NCBI GenBank assembly: GCA_028281235.1
Contig: JANQKG010000029.1
Location: forward strand, 32,106-96,105
Length of the DNA: 64,000 nt
Source of the DNA: Afifellaceae bacterium
Lineage (GTDB): Bacteria; Pseudomonadota; Alphaproteobacteria; Rhizobiales; Afifellaceae
Direction: 5' to 3'
Made by a program: the position numbers and the translations under genes. The notes under the pieces were generated by a model that was not told where the DNA came from, ran no database searches, and saw only the letters and a list, made by a program, of their open reading frames with translations. Shown here one piece after another: positions 52,413-60,842 of this stretch. Positions within the stretch are counted from its first letter, which is position 1. Each line of letters starts with the position of its first letter.

Positions 52413-53384
52413 ATGCAGCGGCATCTACGGGAGCGTGTTCTGGTGACGGGGGGCGCAGGCTTCCTCGGCTCGCATCTCTGCGACCGCCTCCTGGCGGATG
52501 GCGCGGAAGTTCTTTGCGTCGACAATTACTTCACCGGGGCACGGCGCAGCATCGAGCATCTCTTGGGGCATCCGCGCTTTGAGTTTCTGCGCCACGACGT
52601 CACCTTCCCGCTCTATGTGGAGGTCGACCGCATCTACAATCTCGCGTGTCCCGCCTCGCCGGTTCATTACCAGCATGACCCCGTGCAGACGACCAAGACC
52701 AGCGTCATCGGCGCGATCAATATGCTGGGGCTCGCCAAGCGGCTGAAGGCCCGCATCCTGCAAGCGTCCACGTCGGAGGTCTATGGCGACCCCGATGTGC
52801 ACCCGCAGCCGGAAGATTATTGGGGCAACGTCAATCCGATCGGCGCGCGCGCCTGCTACGACGAAGGCAAGCGCTGTGCTGAGACGCTGTTCTTCGACTA
52901 TCGGCGGCAGCACAAGATGCCTGTGAAGGTGGCGCGCATCTTCAACACCTACGGGCCACGCATGCATCCCAATGACGGGCGGGTGGTATCGAACTTCATC
53001 GTGCAGGCGCTGACGGGGAAGGACATCACGGTCAGCGGCGATGGCACGCAGACGCGCGCCTTCTGCTACGTCGACGATTTGATCGATGCGCTCGTGCACT
53101 TCATGCAGACGGACGACGACGTCACCGGTCCAATCAATGTCGGCAATCCGGCGGAGTTCACGATCGCTCAGCTTGCTGAGCTGACGATCGAGCTGACCGG
53201 GTCGTGCTCACGCATCGTTCAAGTGCCGATACCGGAAGATGATCCGCGCCAGCGGCAGCCCGATATCTCGCAGGCCCGCGACGTGCTGGGCTGGGAGCCC
53301 ACAACGCCGCTCAAGGAGGGCCTGACGCGCACCATCGCTTATTTTGATGCGCTTCTTGCGGAGCCGGGAACAGAGGGGCGGTGA
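52413..53384 (+). CDS. UDP-glucuronate decarboxylase (UDP-xylose synthase)
   Basis: Extended SDR that converts UDP-glucuronate to UDP-xylose. In 323 aa: NAD loop [12 protein letters not shown] (about 10-21), [37 protein letters not shown] containing the catalytic Ser/Tyr-x3-Lys (YDEGK), [19 protein letters not shown] and [10 protein letters not shown]. The [16 protein letters not shown] block separates UXS from 4,6-dehydratases and epimerases. Start ATG 52413 follows GAGAGGAAG at nine bases. It sits, in the opposite direction, between the two GT25/DUF6625 pairs and would supply a pentose donor to them; that link is inferred. Confidence 0.9.
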   Translation: MQRHLRERVLVTGGAGFLGSHLCDRLLADGAEVLCVDNYFTGARRSIEHLLGHPRFEFLRHDVTFPLYVEVDRIYNLACPASPVHYQHDPVQTTKTSVIGAINMLGLAKRLKARILQASTSEVYGDPDVHPQPEDYWGNVNPIGARACYDEGKRCAETLFFDYRRQHKMPVKVARIFNTYGPRMHPNDGRVVSNFIVQALTGKDITVSGDGTQTRAFCYVDDLIDALVHFMQTDDDVTGPINVGNPAEFTIAQLAELTIELTGSCSRIVQVPIPEDDPRQRQPDISQARDVLGWEPTTPLKEGLTRTIAYFDALLAEPGTEGR

Positions 53385-53406
53385 GGCGCGCCGCTGCCCG
53401 GGGACC

Positions 53407-54142
53407 CTACGGCTTAAATGGCACGGGCCGCTTGCGACCGGGGATTGCCCCGGTCCAGGGCTTAGGCCGGGGAGGCGGCGCCACGACACGGGCGCCGGCG
53501 CTGACCACGCTGCGCATCGTTGCGCGCGTACCGTGCAGATATTCGTCCTGGATGCAGACTGCCGGCAGCACCTGGTAGCAGGTCAGGCCGGCAGCCACGG
53601 AAGAGCGTGTCGGCTTGAACAGGAACCAGTCGATGTGTGTGTGTTGGGTGGAGGGAACTTCGAGCAACCTGGCCGCCGCATCCTTGGTAAGGATGTATCC
53701 GGCCGCCCCCCATGTACCGGACGCCGCCCGATAGAGCTTTCGCTTCGGCGCGGCCTCAATCCGGCGACCGGCCCGCAGCACCATTTTTGCGTTGGACTCC
53801 AATCTGACGATGTCGGCTTCAGTCGGCAGCACGCAGCAGCGCCTTCACGTCATTTGCGAGATGGACGTCGTCCTCAAACACCGCTACCGCGCGGCTGTTT
53901 CCGTCCGCGTTCTGTCGCCAGGCGCTGCGGTGGCTGAGAAAGGCGCCCGCATCGCCGGGAAGACGCTCCTGCGGCGAAAAGCTCCGGTTGCGAAAGAAGT
54001 CGTCGGCCTCCTCAGCGGTCCAGCTTCGCGTATCGGTACCACTTAGCCGGCTGAAACCGACATCGACACGGGCGAACTCGGCCTCCATGTGCGCAAGCCT
54101 ATCTCTCGACCGATCGAGATTGATGAGGATCGCTGGCAGCAT
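53407..54142 (-). pseudogene. GT25 glycosyltransferase (copy B), frameshifted
   Basis: Two overlapping frames encode one GT25. 54142 down to 53819 gives MLPAILINLDRSRDRLAHME to VAVFEDDVHLANDVKALLRAAD, then TGA. The second frame, from about 53832 to 53407, resumes at TEADIVRLESNAKMVLRAGRR to KRPVPFKP. Aligning with copies A and C (SADWIPPDADLVRLE and SRDWIPADADIVRLE) shows that the WIP triplet is lost at the junction and the frame is shifted by two. A deletion of 11 bp between short CCGACT repeats (gctgCCGACTggattCCGACTgaa to gctgCCGACTgaa) would produce exactly this, though the repeat copy that was lost is inferred. The product would be inactive unless frameshifted. Confidence 0.85.
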
Positions 54143-54232
54143 GAGCTTGGTGCGTCCTGATGAGTTCAGCCAGCTGCGGCCGTTGCAGCGGGCGACGAAG
54201 CGGCGAGGCAGCACTCGCCTAACCGCGCCGTG

Positions 54233-55129
54233 TCATTTCCGACTAAGCGGGAGCGGCGTGAAGCCCTCAGCGGAGATCATGAAACCCTCCTGTGCGGCTT
54301 GTCGCCAGTTCATCCCAACGATTTGATTTAACCTGGGCCAGGGCGCCGCACCGTATTTCTCCTGATCGCGGAAGCGGTCGGACTTCAGGTTCATGAAGTG
54401 GAGATACAAGAACTGGCGGTCACCATAACCTTCGGCTGTCAGCGCGCCGTGTTTCCAGAACCATCTCTCCGGGTATTGATAGGTCCCATCGAGCCACGGC
54501 CTGCGCGACCATGGTGTGGAGTACCGTTCCTCCAAGAGCACATGGGCCCTCGGTTCGGTTAAACGCGACCAAAGCGAAGGCTGCGTGAAGACAGTGCCGA
54601 AGCGCTTTTCGTCGAGCGCGGTGTGGCGGGGACTAGCCACTTTCCGTCTCCAATGTCTAATCCGTCTGAAGGCGTTGCGGTGAAGCGAATCGTTCCTCAA
54701 TACGGTGAGGTGACCTGAGAGCCGTCGTTCATGGGTTGAGAGGACGTCATATCGCTGCAAAAGGTCATCGGTGTAGAAAGCCCTGATGTTGCCGAAGATC
54801 ACGTCCAGATCGCAGTAGCCGAAATTGGCGTAGCCGGCGATTTCGTCTTCATACGCGAAGCCCAGACACGGTTTGAAGTCACACGCTTTGTAAGGCTCGG
54901 ATGCAGCCAGACGAATTCCGATCCGTTCGCCGATGAACTCGACGTGCGTCGCAAAACTGGCATGTCGGTAGCGCACATTGCCGGCGCGATTGTCCGGCGG
55001 GCGCTGGTCGGTGATGACCAGCCAGTCGACATCTTTGTTCCACTTGCAGCTTTCGACGAAGAAGTTGATCCAGTCCGGCCAAGGGCCGAACCACTGGACG
55101 ATCAGAACGAGGGGCCTGGGCACTGACAT
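54233..55129 (-). CDS. DUF6625 family protein (copy B), probable glycosyltransferase
   Basis: 298 aa, close paralogue of the 51326 protein: VLIVQWFGPWPDWINFFVESCKWNKDVDWLVITD, CDFKPCLGF, YCDLDVIFGNIRAF, YDVLSTHERRLSGHLTVLRN, WLDGTYQYPERWFWKHGALTAEGYGDRQFLYLHFMNLK. It begins 1 bp from the stop of GT25 copy C (55130) and its own stop lies 91 bp before GT25 copy B, so it is embedded in the repeated gene order. Likely a polymer-specific sugar transferase; function not established. Confidence 0.83.
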   Translation of the reverse strand: MSVPRPLVLIVQWFGPWPDWINFFVESCKWNKDVDWLVITDQRPPDNRAGNVRYRHASFATHVEFIGERIGIRLAASEPYKACDFKPCLGFAYEDEIAGYANFGYCDLDVIFGNIRAFYTDDLLQRYDVLSTHERRLSGHLTVLRNDSLHRNAFRRIRHWRRKVASPRHTALDEKRFGTVFTQPSLWSRLTEPRAHVLLEERYSTPWSRRPWLDGTYQYPERWFWKHGALTAEGYGDRQFLYLHFMNLKSDRFRDQEKYGAAPWPRLNQIVGMNWRQAAQEGFMISAEGFTPLPLSRK

Positions 55130-55879
55130 TCAAAGTCGAAAAGGCACTGTTCGTTTCCGACCGGGAATGAGGCCGTCATAGAAGCGGGGTTTGGGCGGGG
55201 GCTTCACCTGCCGCAGTCCCCCACTGATGTCGTCCTTCAACCGCCCGTGTTGCCCGTTCAGATAATTGTCCTGGATGCACATGGCCGGCAGCACCTGGTA
55301 GCAGCGCAAGCTTGCCGCTACTGGAGAGCGGGTAGGCTTGAACAGAAACGTATCGACGATTGCATGCTGGTCCGATGGTAGGTCGGAGAGCCTGGCTGCT
55401 GCGGTCTTGGTGATTATGTAGCCGGCTGTCCCCCACGTACTCGAAAAAACGCGGTAGAGCTTCCTGTCAGTCAGAACGCCGAGGGAACGACCATTGCGCA
55501 GGACCATCTTGCTGTTGGACTCCAGTCGCACAATATCGGCGTCAGCCGGTATCCAGTCCCTGCTGGAAAGCAGCGCGCCGAGATCTGACCCGAGGTGAAC
55601 ATCATCTTCGAAGACAGCGGCGGCGGCGGCGGTCCCCGCGGCAATCTCTTGCCACACGCTGAGGTGGCTGCGAAACAAGCCAACATCACCGACAAACCAC
55701 TCGCTGGCTGCGAAGTACGGTCGTTTCGCGACCCAGCGCTCGACTTCATCCTGGCTCATTGCGGCACCATCAAATGCCGGGAAGCGTATAAAAGGGACGC
55801 CAACACGCGCGAACTCCGTCTCCATGAACGTGAGTCTTTCTTTGGAGCGGTCAAGATTGATGAGGTAAGTCGGCAGCAT
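55130..55879 (-). CDS. GT25 glycosyltransferase (copy C)
   Basis: 249 aa, intact GT25: LPTYLINLDRSKERLTFMETEFARVGVPFIRFPAFDGA, VGDVGLFRSHLSVWQ, AAVFEDDVHLGSDLGALL, DWIPADADIVRLESNSKMVLRNGRSLG, RKLYRVFSSTWGTAGYIITK and YQVLPAMCIQDNYLNGQHG. It keeps the C-terminal KRTVPFRL tail that copy B ends with (KRPVPFKP), so B and C are the more recent duplicates and A the more divergent. Start ATG 55879; the longer frame to 56137 runs into the gene upstream. It abuts DUF6625 copy B with no gap. Confidence 0.86.
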   Translation of the reverse strand: MLPTYLINLDRSKERLTFMETEFARVGVPFIRFPAFDGAAMSQDEVERWVAKRPYFAASEWFVGDVGLFRSHLSVWQEIAAGTAAAAAVFEDDVHLGSDLGALLSSRDWIPADADIVRLESNSKMVLRNGRSLGVLTDRKLYRVFSSTWGTAGYIITKTAAARLSDLPSDQHAIVDTFLFKPTRSPVAASLRCYQVLPAMCIQDNYLNGQHGRLKDDISGGLRQVKPPPKPRFYDGLIPGRKRTVPFRL

Positions 55880-55901
55880 GAATCTGTCGCGTATGTTGCT
55901 T

Positions 55902-56633
55902 TTAGGGAGCCGCAGCAGCCGCGGCGATCTCGTCGCAGCGCGTAATGAACAACAGTTGGTGCCGTTCTTCCCGAATCGAGAATAGGTGCCAGAAGCCGTT
56001 TTCGAAAGTCGTGCCGCGACCAAACGCCAATTTTTCGCCTTTAAGCGGCCATAGCGGCTCTTCGGCATGGACCGGCCAGTGGAGCTCGATGGGCACGCCA
56101 TGCGCTTCGGCTGCGTATGTGAACTCCTCAGCCACATCCCCCCTTGGCGTCTTTACGGCACTCGGCCGTCCCATTGTATTGAACGTCGCTTGCGACACCG
56201 CCATGCAGGATGGCGCGACGTAGATGTGCCGCTGATTGTCGATATGAGTAGAGCGCTGCGCCGAACCGGCGAGGGCGCCCGCGTCAGCCTGAGCAATGAG
56301 GGCGTCAATGGCGCCCTGTCGGACGGGCACGCAATCGATATCAAGAAAGAGCACCACCGGGTATTGCGTCTTGCGCATAAAAAGATTGATCGACTCGCTG
56401 TGAATGAGCCGCGTTCGGATTTGCGCAATGGCGACATCGGGCGGCGCGAACAACTCCAGCACCTTCCGCTGTGCGGTGACCACTTCGTCTGGGATGTTGT
56501 GCATGTAGAACGAGACGATGATTGCGCGTGCTGTGTCAGGTCCCGGCTGCGGTTCTTGCCGGTAGCGAAACGGCGGGAGGACATAGTTCCCCATTCGCCA
56601 CGCAATGTGCCGAGCGGACCGACGTAGGTGCAT
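55902..56633 (-). CDS. Hypothetical protein, probable GT-A-like glycosyltransferase
   Basis: 243 aa. I do not recognise a named family. After a basic start it has AIIVSFYMHNIPDEVVTAQRKVLELF, IRTRLIHSESINLFMRKTQYPVVLFLDIDCVPVRQGAID (a DxD-like FLDIDC acidic loop), HIYVAPSCMAVSQATFNTMG, and a Trp/Glu-rich stretch ELHWPVHAEEPLWPLKGE. The pattern of nucleotide-sugar fold plus DID suggests a sugar transferase. It is the first gene of the minus-strand run that continues with GT25 copy C. Start ATG 56633 is preceded by GAGGTGA; ATG 56594 is possible. Confidence 0.65.
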   Translation of the reverse strand: MHLRRSARHIAWRMGNYVLPPFRYRQEPQPGPDTARAIIVSFYMHNIPDEVVTAQRKVLELFAPPDVAIAQIRTRLIHSESINLFMRKTQYPVVLFLDIDCVPVRQGAIDALIAQADAGALAGSAQRSTHIDNQRHIYVAPSCMAVSQATFNTMGRPSAVKTPRGDVAEEFTYAAEAHGVPIELHWPVHAEEPLWPLKGEKLAFGRGTTFENGFWHLFSIREERHQLLFITRCDEIAAAAAAP

Positions 56634-57107
56634 TCACCTCGCTCCGGTGTTGCGGGAAACGCCCGTTTGTGTGGGCTCCGTGAGCTTTCTCCGCCGGGGT
56701 GGCTCAAAGTCGAAGGTCGGATAGAAGATGCGTCCCGGCCGGGTGCGAAGCTTGCGTGTGTTCATGCGGTGCGTTCGCCCGCCGAAGAGTCGTCCCGGGT
56801 CATCTTCAGCCGACAGGAGGAGGGAAGCGATTGTATGCCGCACGCCTTATCACCGGCGGTGGCGGTTTGTCGCGTTATTGCCGCGCAACAGCCTCACGGG
56901 CAGGCTCCTTGGCACAGGCCATGCGGGTCCGATTGGGCGATCCGTGACACCTACCGCGTGAGCGCGCAGCGGTGCAAGGGGAGGCACAAATGGACTTGCG
57001 CTCCACCTGCTCCTCGACAAGACTTGGTGGCGTCGGCTGCCGTATGATCCGTCCACGGGAAGCGCGGCGTGAGGGCGCCGGCGCGGGCAGTCCGGGAGCG
57101 ATCTAAC
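56634..57107. other. Gene-free region between glycan island and deoC
   Basis: About 470 bp. Only short frames are found, e.g. 69 aa on the minus strand (56634-56843, RPGRIFYPTFDFEPPRRR) ending where the GT gene starts. That one could be a small leader peptide or be spurious. The region should carry divergent promoters. No repeats or hairpins of note. Confidence 0.4.
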
Positions 57108-58163
57108 ATGGCTAGAGATCCTGTTGTGAGGCTGCGGTCGGGCGGCACGCGGCCGAGCGGCCCCAGCGCAGCATCGTCCAACACGGCTACTGTGGCGATG
57201 GGTCACGACCGCGCAAACGTGGCGCGCAATCCCGGCACACCGCTCAATGTCGACTGGGTCGAGGCGGTGCGGGTGAACCGCTCCGCGGTTGAGCGCCGCG
57301 CGGCGACGCTGACGGCCCGGCGCAGTGTCAAGAAGGAATGGCAGGCGGCGTGGCTGATCAAGGCCATCACCTGCATCGACCTCACCACGCTTGCCGGCGA
57401 CGACACGCCCGACCGGGTGGCGCGGCTTTGCGCCAAGGCACGCAATCCGTTGCGGCAGGATCTGGTGGAAGCGCTCGGGCTTGAGCACATGCCAGCGACC
57501 GGCGCGGTTTGCGTCTATCCGACCATGGTCGGCCATGCGGTGAAGGCGCTTCAGGGAACCGGTATTCCCGTCGCGTCCGTGGCCACCGGCTTTCCCGCCG
57601 GCCTGACGCCGCTGCCGCTCCGGCTGGAGGAAATCCGCTATGCGGTCGGGGAGGGCGCGCTCGAGATCGACATCGTCGTCACCCGTGCGCATGTGCTTAA
57701 TCAGGACTGGCCGGCGCTCTACGACGAGATTTCCGCCATGCGCGAGGCCTGCGGCGCGGCGCATTTGAAGGCGATTCTTGCAACCGGCGACCTGAAGACG
57801 CTCAGGAATGTGCATCGCGCGTCCATGGTCGCCATGCAGGCGGGCGCCGATTTCATCAAGACCTCCACCGGCAAAGAGGACGTCAACGCCACTCTGCCGG
57901 TGAGCCTCGTCATGGTGCGGGCCATCCGCGACTATCTGGAGCGGACCGGGGCCAAGGTCGGCTTCAAGCCGGCGGGCGGCCTGAAGACAGCGAAGGACGC
58001 GCTCGCCTGGCAGATCCTCATGAAGGAGGAACTCGGCAATGATTGGCTTCAGCCTGATCTCTTCCGAATCGGGGCGAGCTCGCTGCTTGGCGACATTGAA
58101 CGGCAGATTGAGCATTTCGTGACCGGCCGCTACTCCGCCGCCAACCGCCATGCGGTGGCTTGA
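57108..58163 (+). CDS. deoC: Deoxyribose-phosphate aldolase
   Basis: Cleaves 2-deoxyribose-5-phosphate to glyceraldehyde-3-phosphate and acetaldehyde in deoxynucleoside catabolism. In 351 aa, longer than E. coli DeoC (259) by an N-terminal extension of about 55 basic/low-complexity residues plus a helical lead-in (55-90), as in the alphaproteobacterial subgroup. CIDLTTLAGDDT, AVCVYPTMV, EIDIVVTRA (catalytic Asp region), KAILATGDLKT and the Schiff-base lysine in FIKTSTGKEDVNAT, with GFKPAGGLKT at the phosphate site. ATG 57108 follows GGGAG at nine bases. The acetaldehyde product fits the aldehyde dehydrogenase encoded next. Confidence 0.93.
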   Translation: MARDPVVRLRSGGTRPSGPSAASSNTATVAMGHDRANVARNPGTPLNVDWVEAVRVNRSAVERRAATLTARRSVKKEWQAAWLIKAITCIDLTTLAGDDTPDRVARLCAKARNPLRQDLVEALGLEHMPATGAVCVYPTMVGHAVKALQGTGIPVASVATGFPAGLTPLPLRLEEIRYAVGEGALEIDIVVTRAHVLNQDWPALYDEISAMREACGAAHLKAILATGDLKTLRNVHRASMVAMQAGADFIKTSTGKEDVNATLPVSLVMVRAIRDYLERTGAKVGFKPAGGLKTAKDALAWQILMKEELGNDWLQPDLFRIGASSLLGDIERQIEHFVTGRYSAANRHAVA

Positions 58164-58240
58164 TGCGCACTCACTCCATCGTTTGTCATCCCGGTTTGCC
58201 GCGCAGCGGCAAGAGGTGGCGGACTGAACTTTGTTTCTGT

Positions 58241-58330
58241 CGTCATGCCCGGACTTGATCCGGGCATCCATTGCGTTTGCGTCGCAGCCAAGGCGGAGTG
58301 GATTGCCGGGTCAAGCCCGGCAATGACGAC
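58241..58330. repeat. Pair of inverted CGTCATGCCCGG-type palindromes
   Basis: CGTCATGCCCGGACTTGATC followed by CGGGCATCCA (58241-58270) is mirrored by TGGATTGCCGGGTCAAGCCC then GGCAATGACGAC (58299-58330). Each is itself a stem (GCCCGGACTTGATCCGGGC; GCCGGGTCAAGCCCGGC) and together they form a larger inverted repeat about a 28-nt centre. This is the widespread alphaproteobacterial intergenic palindrome. A partial box of the 125-327 element (TTTGTCATCCCGGTTTG) lies next to it at about 58185-58200. Confidence 0.75.
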
Positions 58331-58391
58331 ACAGAAGCGGCGTGCATGCTCTAAAGGTACGTAGCAAGGACAAGGATTCGAGAAGAGCGTC

Positions 58392-60797
58392 ATGACTGCC
58401 GTCACCGACATCCTTCACACAATGGATTACGGCGTCGCGCCGGAAGCGAGCGACCGCGTCGTCGCATGGCTTGAGAAGCACGACCGGCGCTTTCAGCATT
58501 TCATTGGCGGCAAATTTGTTGCGCCGGCTGAAGGGGGCTCCTTTGCGGTCCTCAATCCGGCCACCGGCGAGACGATTGCCGAATGCGCCGAGGGCGGCGC
58601 AGCGGATGTCGACGCGGCGGTCGCAGCCGCGCGGAAGGCGTTCAAATCCTGGTCAAAGCTCTCCGGCGATGCGCGGGCGCGTCATCTCTATGCCATTGCC
58701 CGCATTCTGCAGAAGCGCTCGCGCTTCTTCGCGGTGCTGGAGTCGACGGATAACGGCAAGCCGATCCGCGAGAGCCGCGATATCGATATCCCGCTGGTGG
58801 CGCGCCATTTCTATCACCATGCCGGCTGGGCCGAGCTGATTGACAGCGAGTTCCCCGGCTACGGGCCGGTTGGCGTGTGCGGGCAGATCATCCCGTGGAA
58901 CTTTCCGCTCCTGATGCTTGCCTGGAAGATCGCGCCTGCCTTGGCTGCGGGGAACACGGTGATCTTGAAGCCGGCGGAGTTTACGCCGCTGACCGCACTC
59001 GCCTTTGCGGAGGTGTGCGTCGAGGCCGGGCTGCCGGCGGGTGTGGTCAATATCGTCACCGGCGACGGCGCCACCGGTGCGCTCATCACCAAGCACGCGG
59101 ATATCGACAAGATCGCCTTCACCGGTTCCACCGAGGTCGGCCGCATCATCCGTAAGGCGACGGCCGGCACCGGTAAGAAGCTGTCGCTGGAGCTTGGCGG
59201 CAAGTCGCCGTTCGTGGTGTTCGACGACGCCGATCTCGACAGTGCTGTTGAGGGCGTGGTCGACGCGATCTGGTTCAATCAGGGCCAGGTCTGTTGTGCC
59301 GGGTCACGGCTGATCGTGCAGGAAGCGGTGGCGGAAGCGATGCACGCCAAGCTGAAGGCGCGCATGGCCAAGCTCCGCGTCGGCGATCCGCTCGACAAGT
59401 CGACCGATATCGGGGCGATCGTCGATCACGTACAGCTTGAGCGCATCAAAACGCTGGTGGAGCAGGGCAAGGCGGAGGGCGGCGAATGCTGGCAGCCGGA
59501 TTGTGCGCTGCCTGAGAACGGCTTCTTCTACCCGCCGACTTTGGTCGCCAATATCGCGCCGGCATCGACCCTGGCGCAGGAGGAAATCTTTGGGCCGGTG
59601 CTGGTCTCCATGACGTTCCGCACGCAGGACGAGGCTTTGGCGCTTGCCAATAATTCGCGCTACGGGCTCGCCGCGTCGATCTGGTCTGAATCGATCAATG
59701 TCACGCTCGATGCAGCGGCGCGGGTCAAGGCCGGCGTGGTGTGGGTGAATTCCACGAACCTTTTCGACGCAGCGGCCGGGTTCGGCGGCTATCGCGAATC
59801 CGGATTCGGGCGGGAAGGCGGCCGCGAGGGCCTCTACGAGTATCTCGCGCCGGACTGGGCGAAGAAGCCGGCCAAGGCGGTGAAGACGCAGGCGGCGAAC
59901 TTTGCGGCTGGGCCGGCGCTCACGCCGCCGGAGGCTCGGGGCGATGTCCCGCGGCTCGACCGCACGGCCAAGCTCTATATCGGCGGCAAGCAGGCGCGGC
60001 CGGATTCCGGCTATTCCTACGCGGTATTCTCCGCTTCCGGAACGCCCATCGGCCAGGCCGGGCTCGGCAACCGCAAGGATGTCCGCAACGCCGTGGAAGC
60101 GGCCGGCAAGGCGGGCGCCTGGTCGAGCGTCAGCGGACACAATCGCGCGCAGGTGCTCTTCTATCTGGCGGAGAACCTTGAGGCGCGCGCCGCGGAGTTT
60201 CGCGACCGCATCGCCACACTCACCGGCGCTAGCGCCAAGGCCGCAGCGGAGGAAGTTGCAGCCTCGATCCGCCGCATCACCTTCTACGCCGCGCATGCCG
60301 ATAAGTATGACGGGGCCGTGCATTCCACGCAGTCGCGCCATGTGACGCTCGCCATGAACGAGCCGTGGGGCGTGATGGGCATTGCGTGCCCGAACGAGGC
60401 GCCGCTTCTGGCTTTCGTGTCGCTGGTGATGCCCGCCATTGCCATGGGCAACCGGGTGGTGGTGACGCCGTCGCCGGTTCATCCGCTTGTCGCCACCGAT
60501 CTTTATCAAGTGCTCGACACCAGCGACGTGCCGGCCGGCGTGGTGAACATCATCACAGGCGACCACGAGGAACTCGCCAAGACCATGGCGGAGCACGATG
60601 ACATCGCCGCGTTCTGGTATTTCGGGACGAAGGAGGGGAGTGCTGCCGCGGAGGCGGGCTCAATCGGCAATCTGAAGGCCACATGGGTCAATCACGGGCG
60701 GCCGATCCGCTGGTCCGACCCGATCGAAGGGCAGGGCCGCGACTATCTCCGTCACGCCACCCAGGTGAAGAATATTTGGGTGCCCTACGGGGAGTAG
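58392..60797 (+). CDS. Two-domain aldehyde dehydrogenase, ALDH16-like
   Basis: 801 aa with two ALDH modules. Module 1 (about 35-490) is complete: PWNFPLLML, cofactor loop FTGSTEVGRIIRKA, LELGGKSP (catalytic Glu) and QGQVCCAGSR with the nucleophile Cys, plus FGGYRESGFGREGG. Module 2 (about 520-801) is degenerate: it keeps the cofactor-domain scaffold (MNEPWGVMGIACPNEAPLLAFVSLVMPAI) but has no catalytic Cys or Glu motif and lacks a full catalytic domain. This is the architecture of ALDH16, whose bacterial members are active with one site. The close placement after deoC suggests acetaldehyde oxidation to acetate; that is inference. Confidence 0.92.
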   Translation: MTAVTDILHTMDYGVAPEASDRVVAWLEKHDRRFQHFIGGKFVAPAEGGSFAVLNPATGETIAECAEGGAADVDAAVAAARKAFKSWSKLSGDARARHLYAIARILQKRSRFFAVLESTDNGKPIRESRDIDIPLVARHFYHHAGWAELIDSEFPGYGPVGVCGQIIPWNFPLLMLAWKIAPALAAGNTVILKPAEFTPLTALAFAEVCVEAGLPAGVVNIVTGDGATGALITKHADIDKIAFTGSTEVGRIIRKATAGTGKKLSLELGGKSPFVVFDDADLDSAVEGVVDAIWFNQGQVCCAGSRLIVQEAVAEAMHAKLKARMAKLRVGDPLDKSTDIGAIVDHVQLERIKTLVEQGKAEGGECWQPDCALPENGFFYPPTLVANIAPASTLAQEEIFGPVLVSMTFRTQDEALALANNSRYGLAASIWSESINVTLDAAARVKAGVVWVNSTNLFDAAAGFGGYRESGFGREGGREGLYEYLAPDWAKKPAKAVKTQAANFAAGPALTPPEARGDVPRLDRTAKLYIGGKQARPDSGYSYAVFSASGTPIGQAGLGNRKDVRNAVEAAGKAGAWSSVSGHNRAQVLFYLAENLEARAAEFRDRIATLTGASAKAAAEEVAASIRRITFYAAHADKYDGAVHSTQSRHVTLAMNEPWGVMGIACPNEAPLLAFVSLVMPAIAMGNRVVVTPSPVHPLVATDLYQVLDTSDVPAGVVNIITGDHEELAKTMAEHDDIAAFWYFGTKEGSAAAEAGSIGNLKATWVNHGRPIRWSDPIEGQGRDYLRHATQVKNIWVPYGE

Positions 60798-60842
60798 GCG
60801 GCGGATTTTGCCGCGCGCGCCGGAAGACACTGAGGGATCGAC

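Noticed and set aside
56634..56843. 69-aa minus-strand frame ahead of the GT-like gene
   Set aside because: Its stop abuts the next start, as in a leader peptide, but there is no supporting ribosome site or homology; left as a possibility in the intergenic note.
56850..58271. 473-aa minus-strand frame opposite deoC
   Set aside because: Antisense to the clear deoC gene, no recognisable motif, and it runs through the flanking intergenic DNA.
59304..60596. 430-aa minus-strand frame opposite the aldehyde dehydrogenase
   Set aside because: Antisense shadow rich in Arg and His with no motifs; the plus-strand gene is unquestionable.
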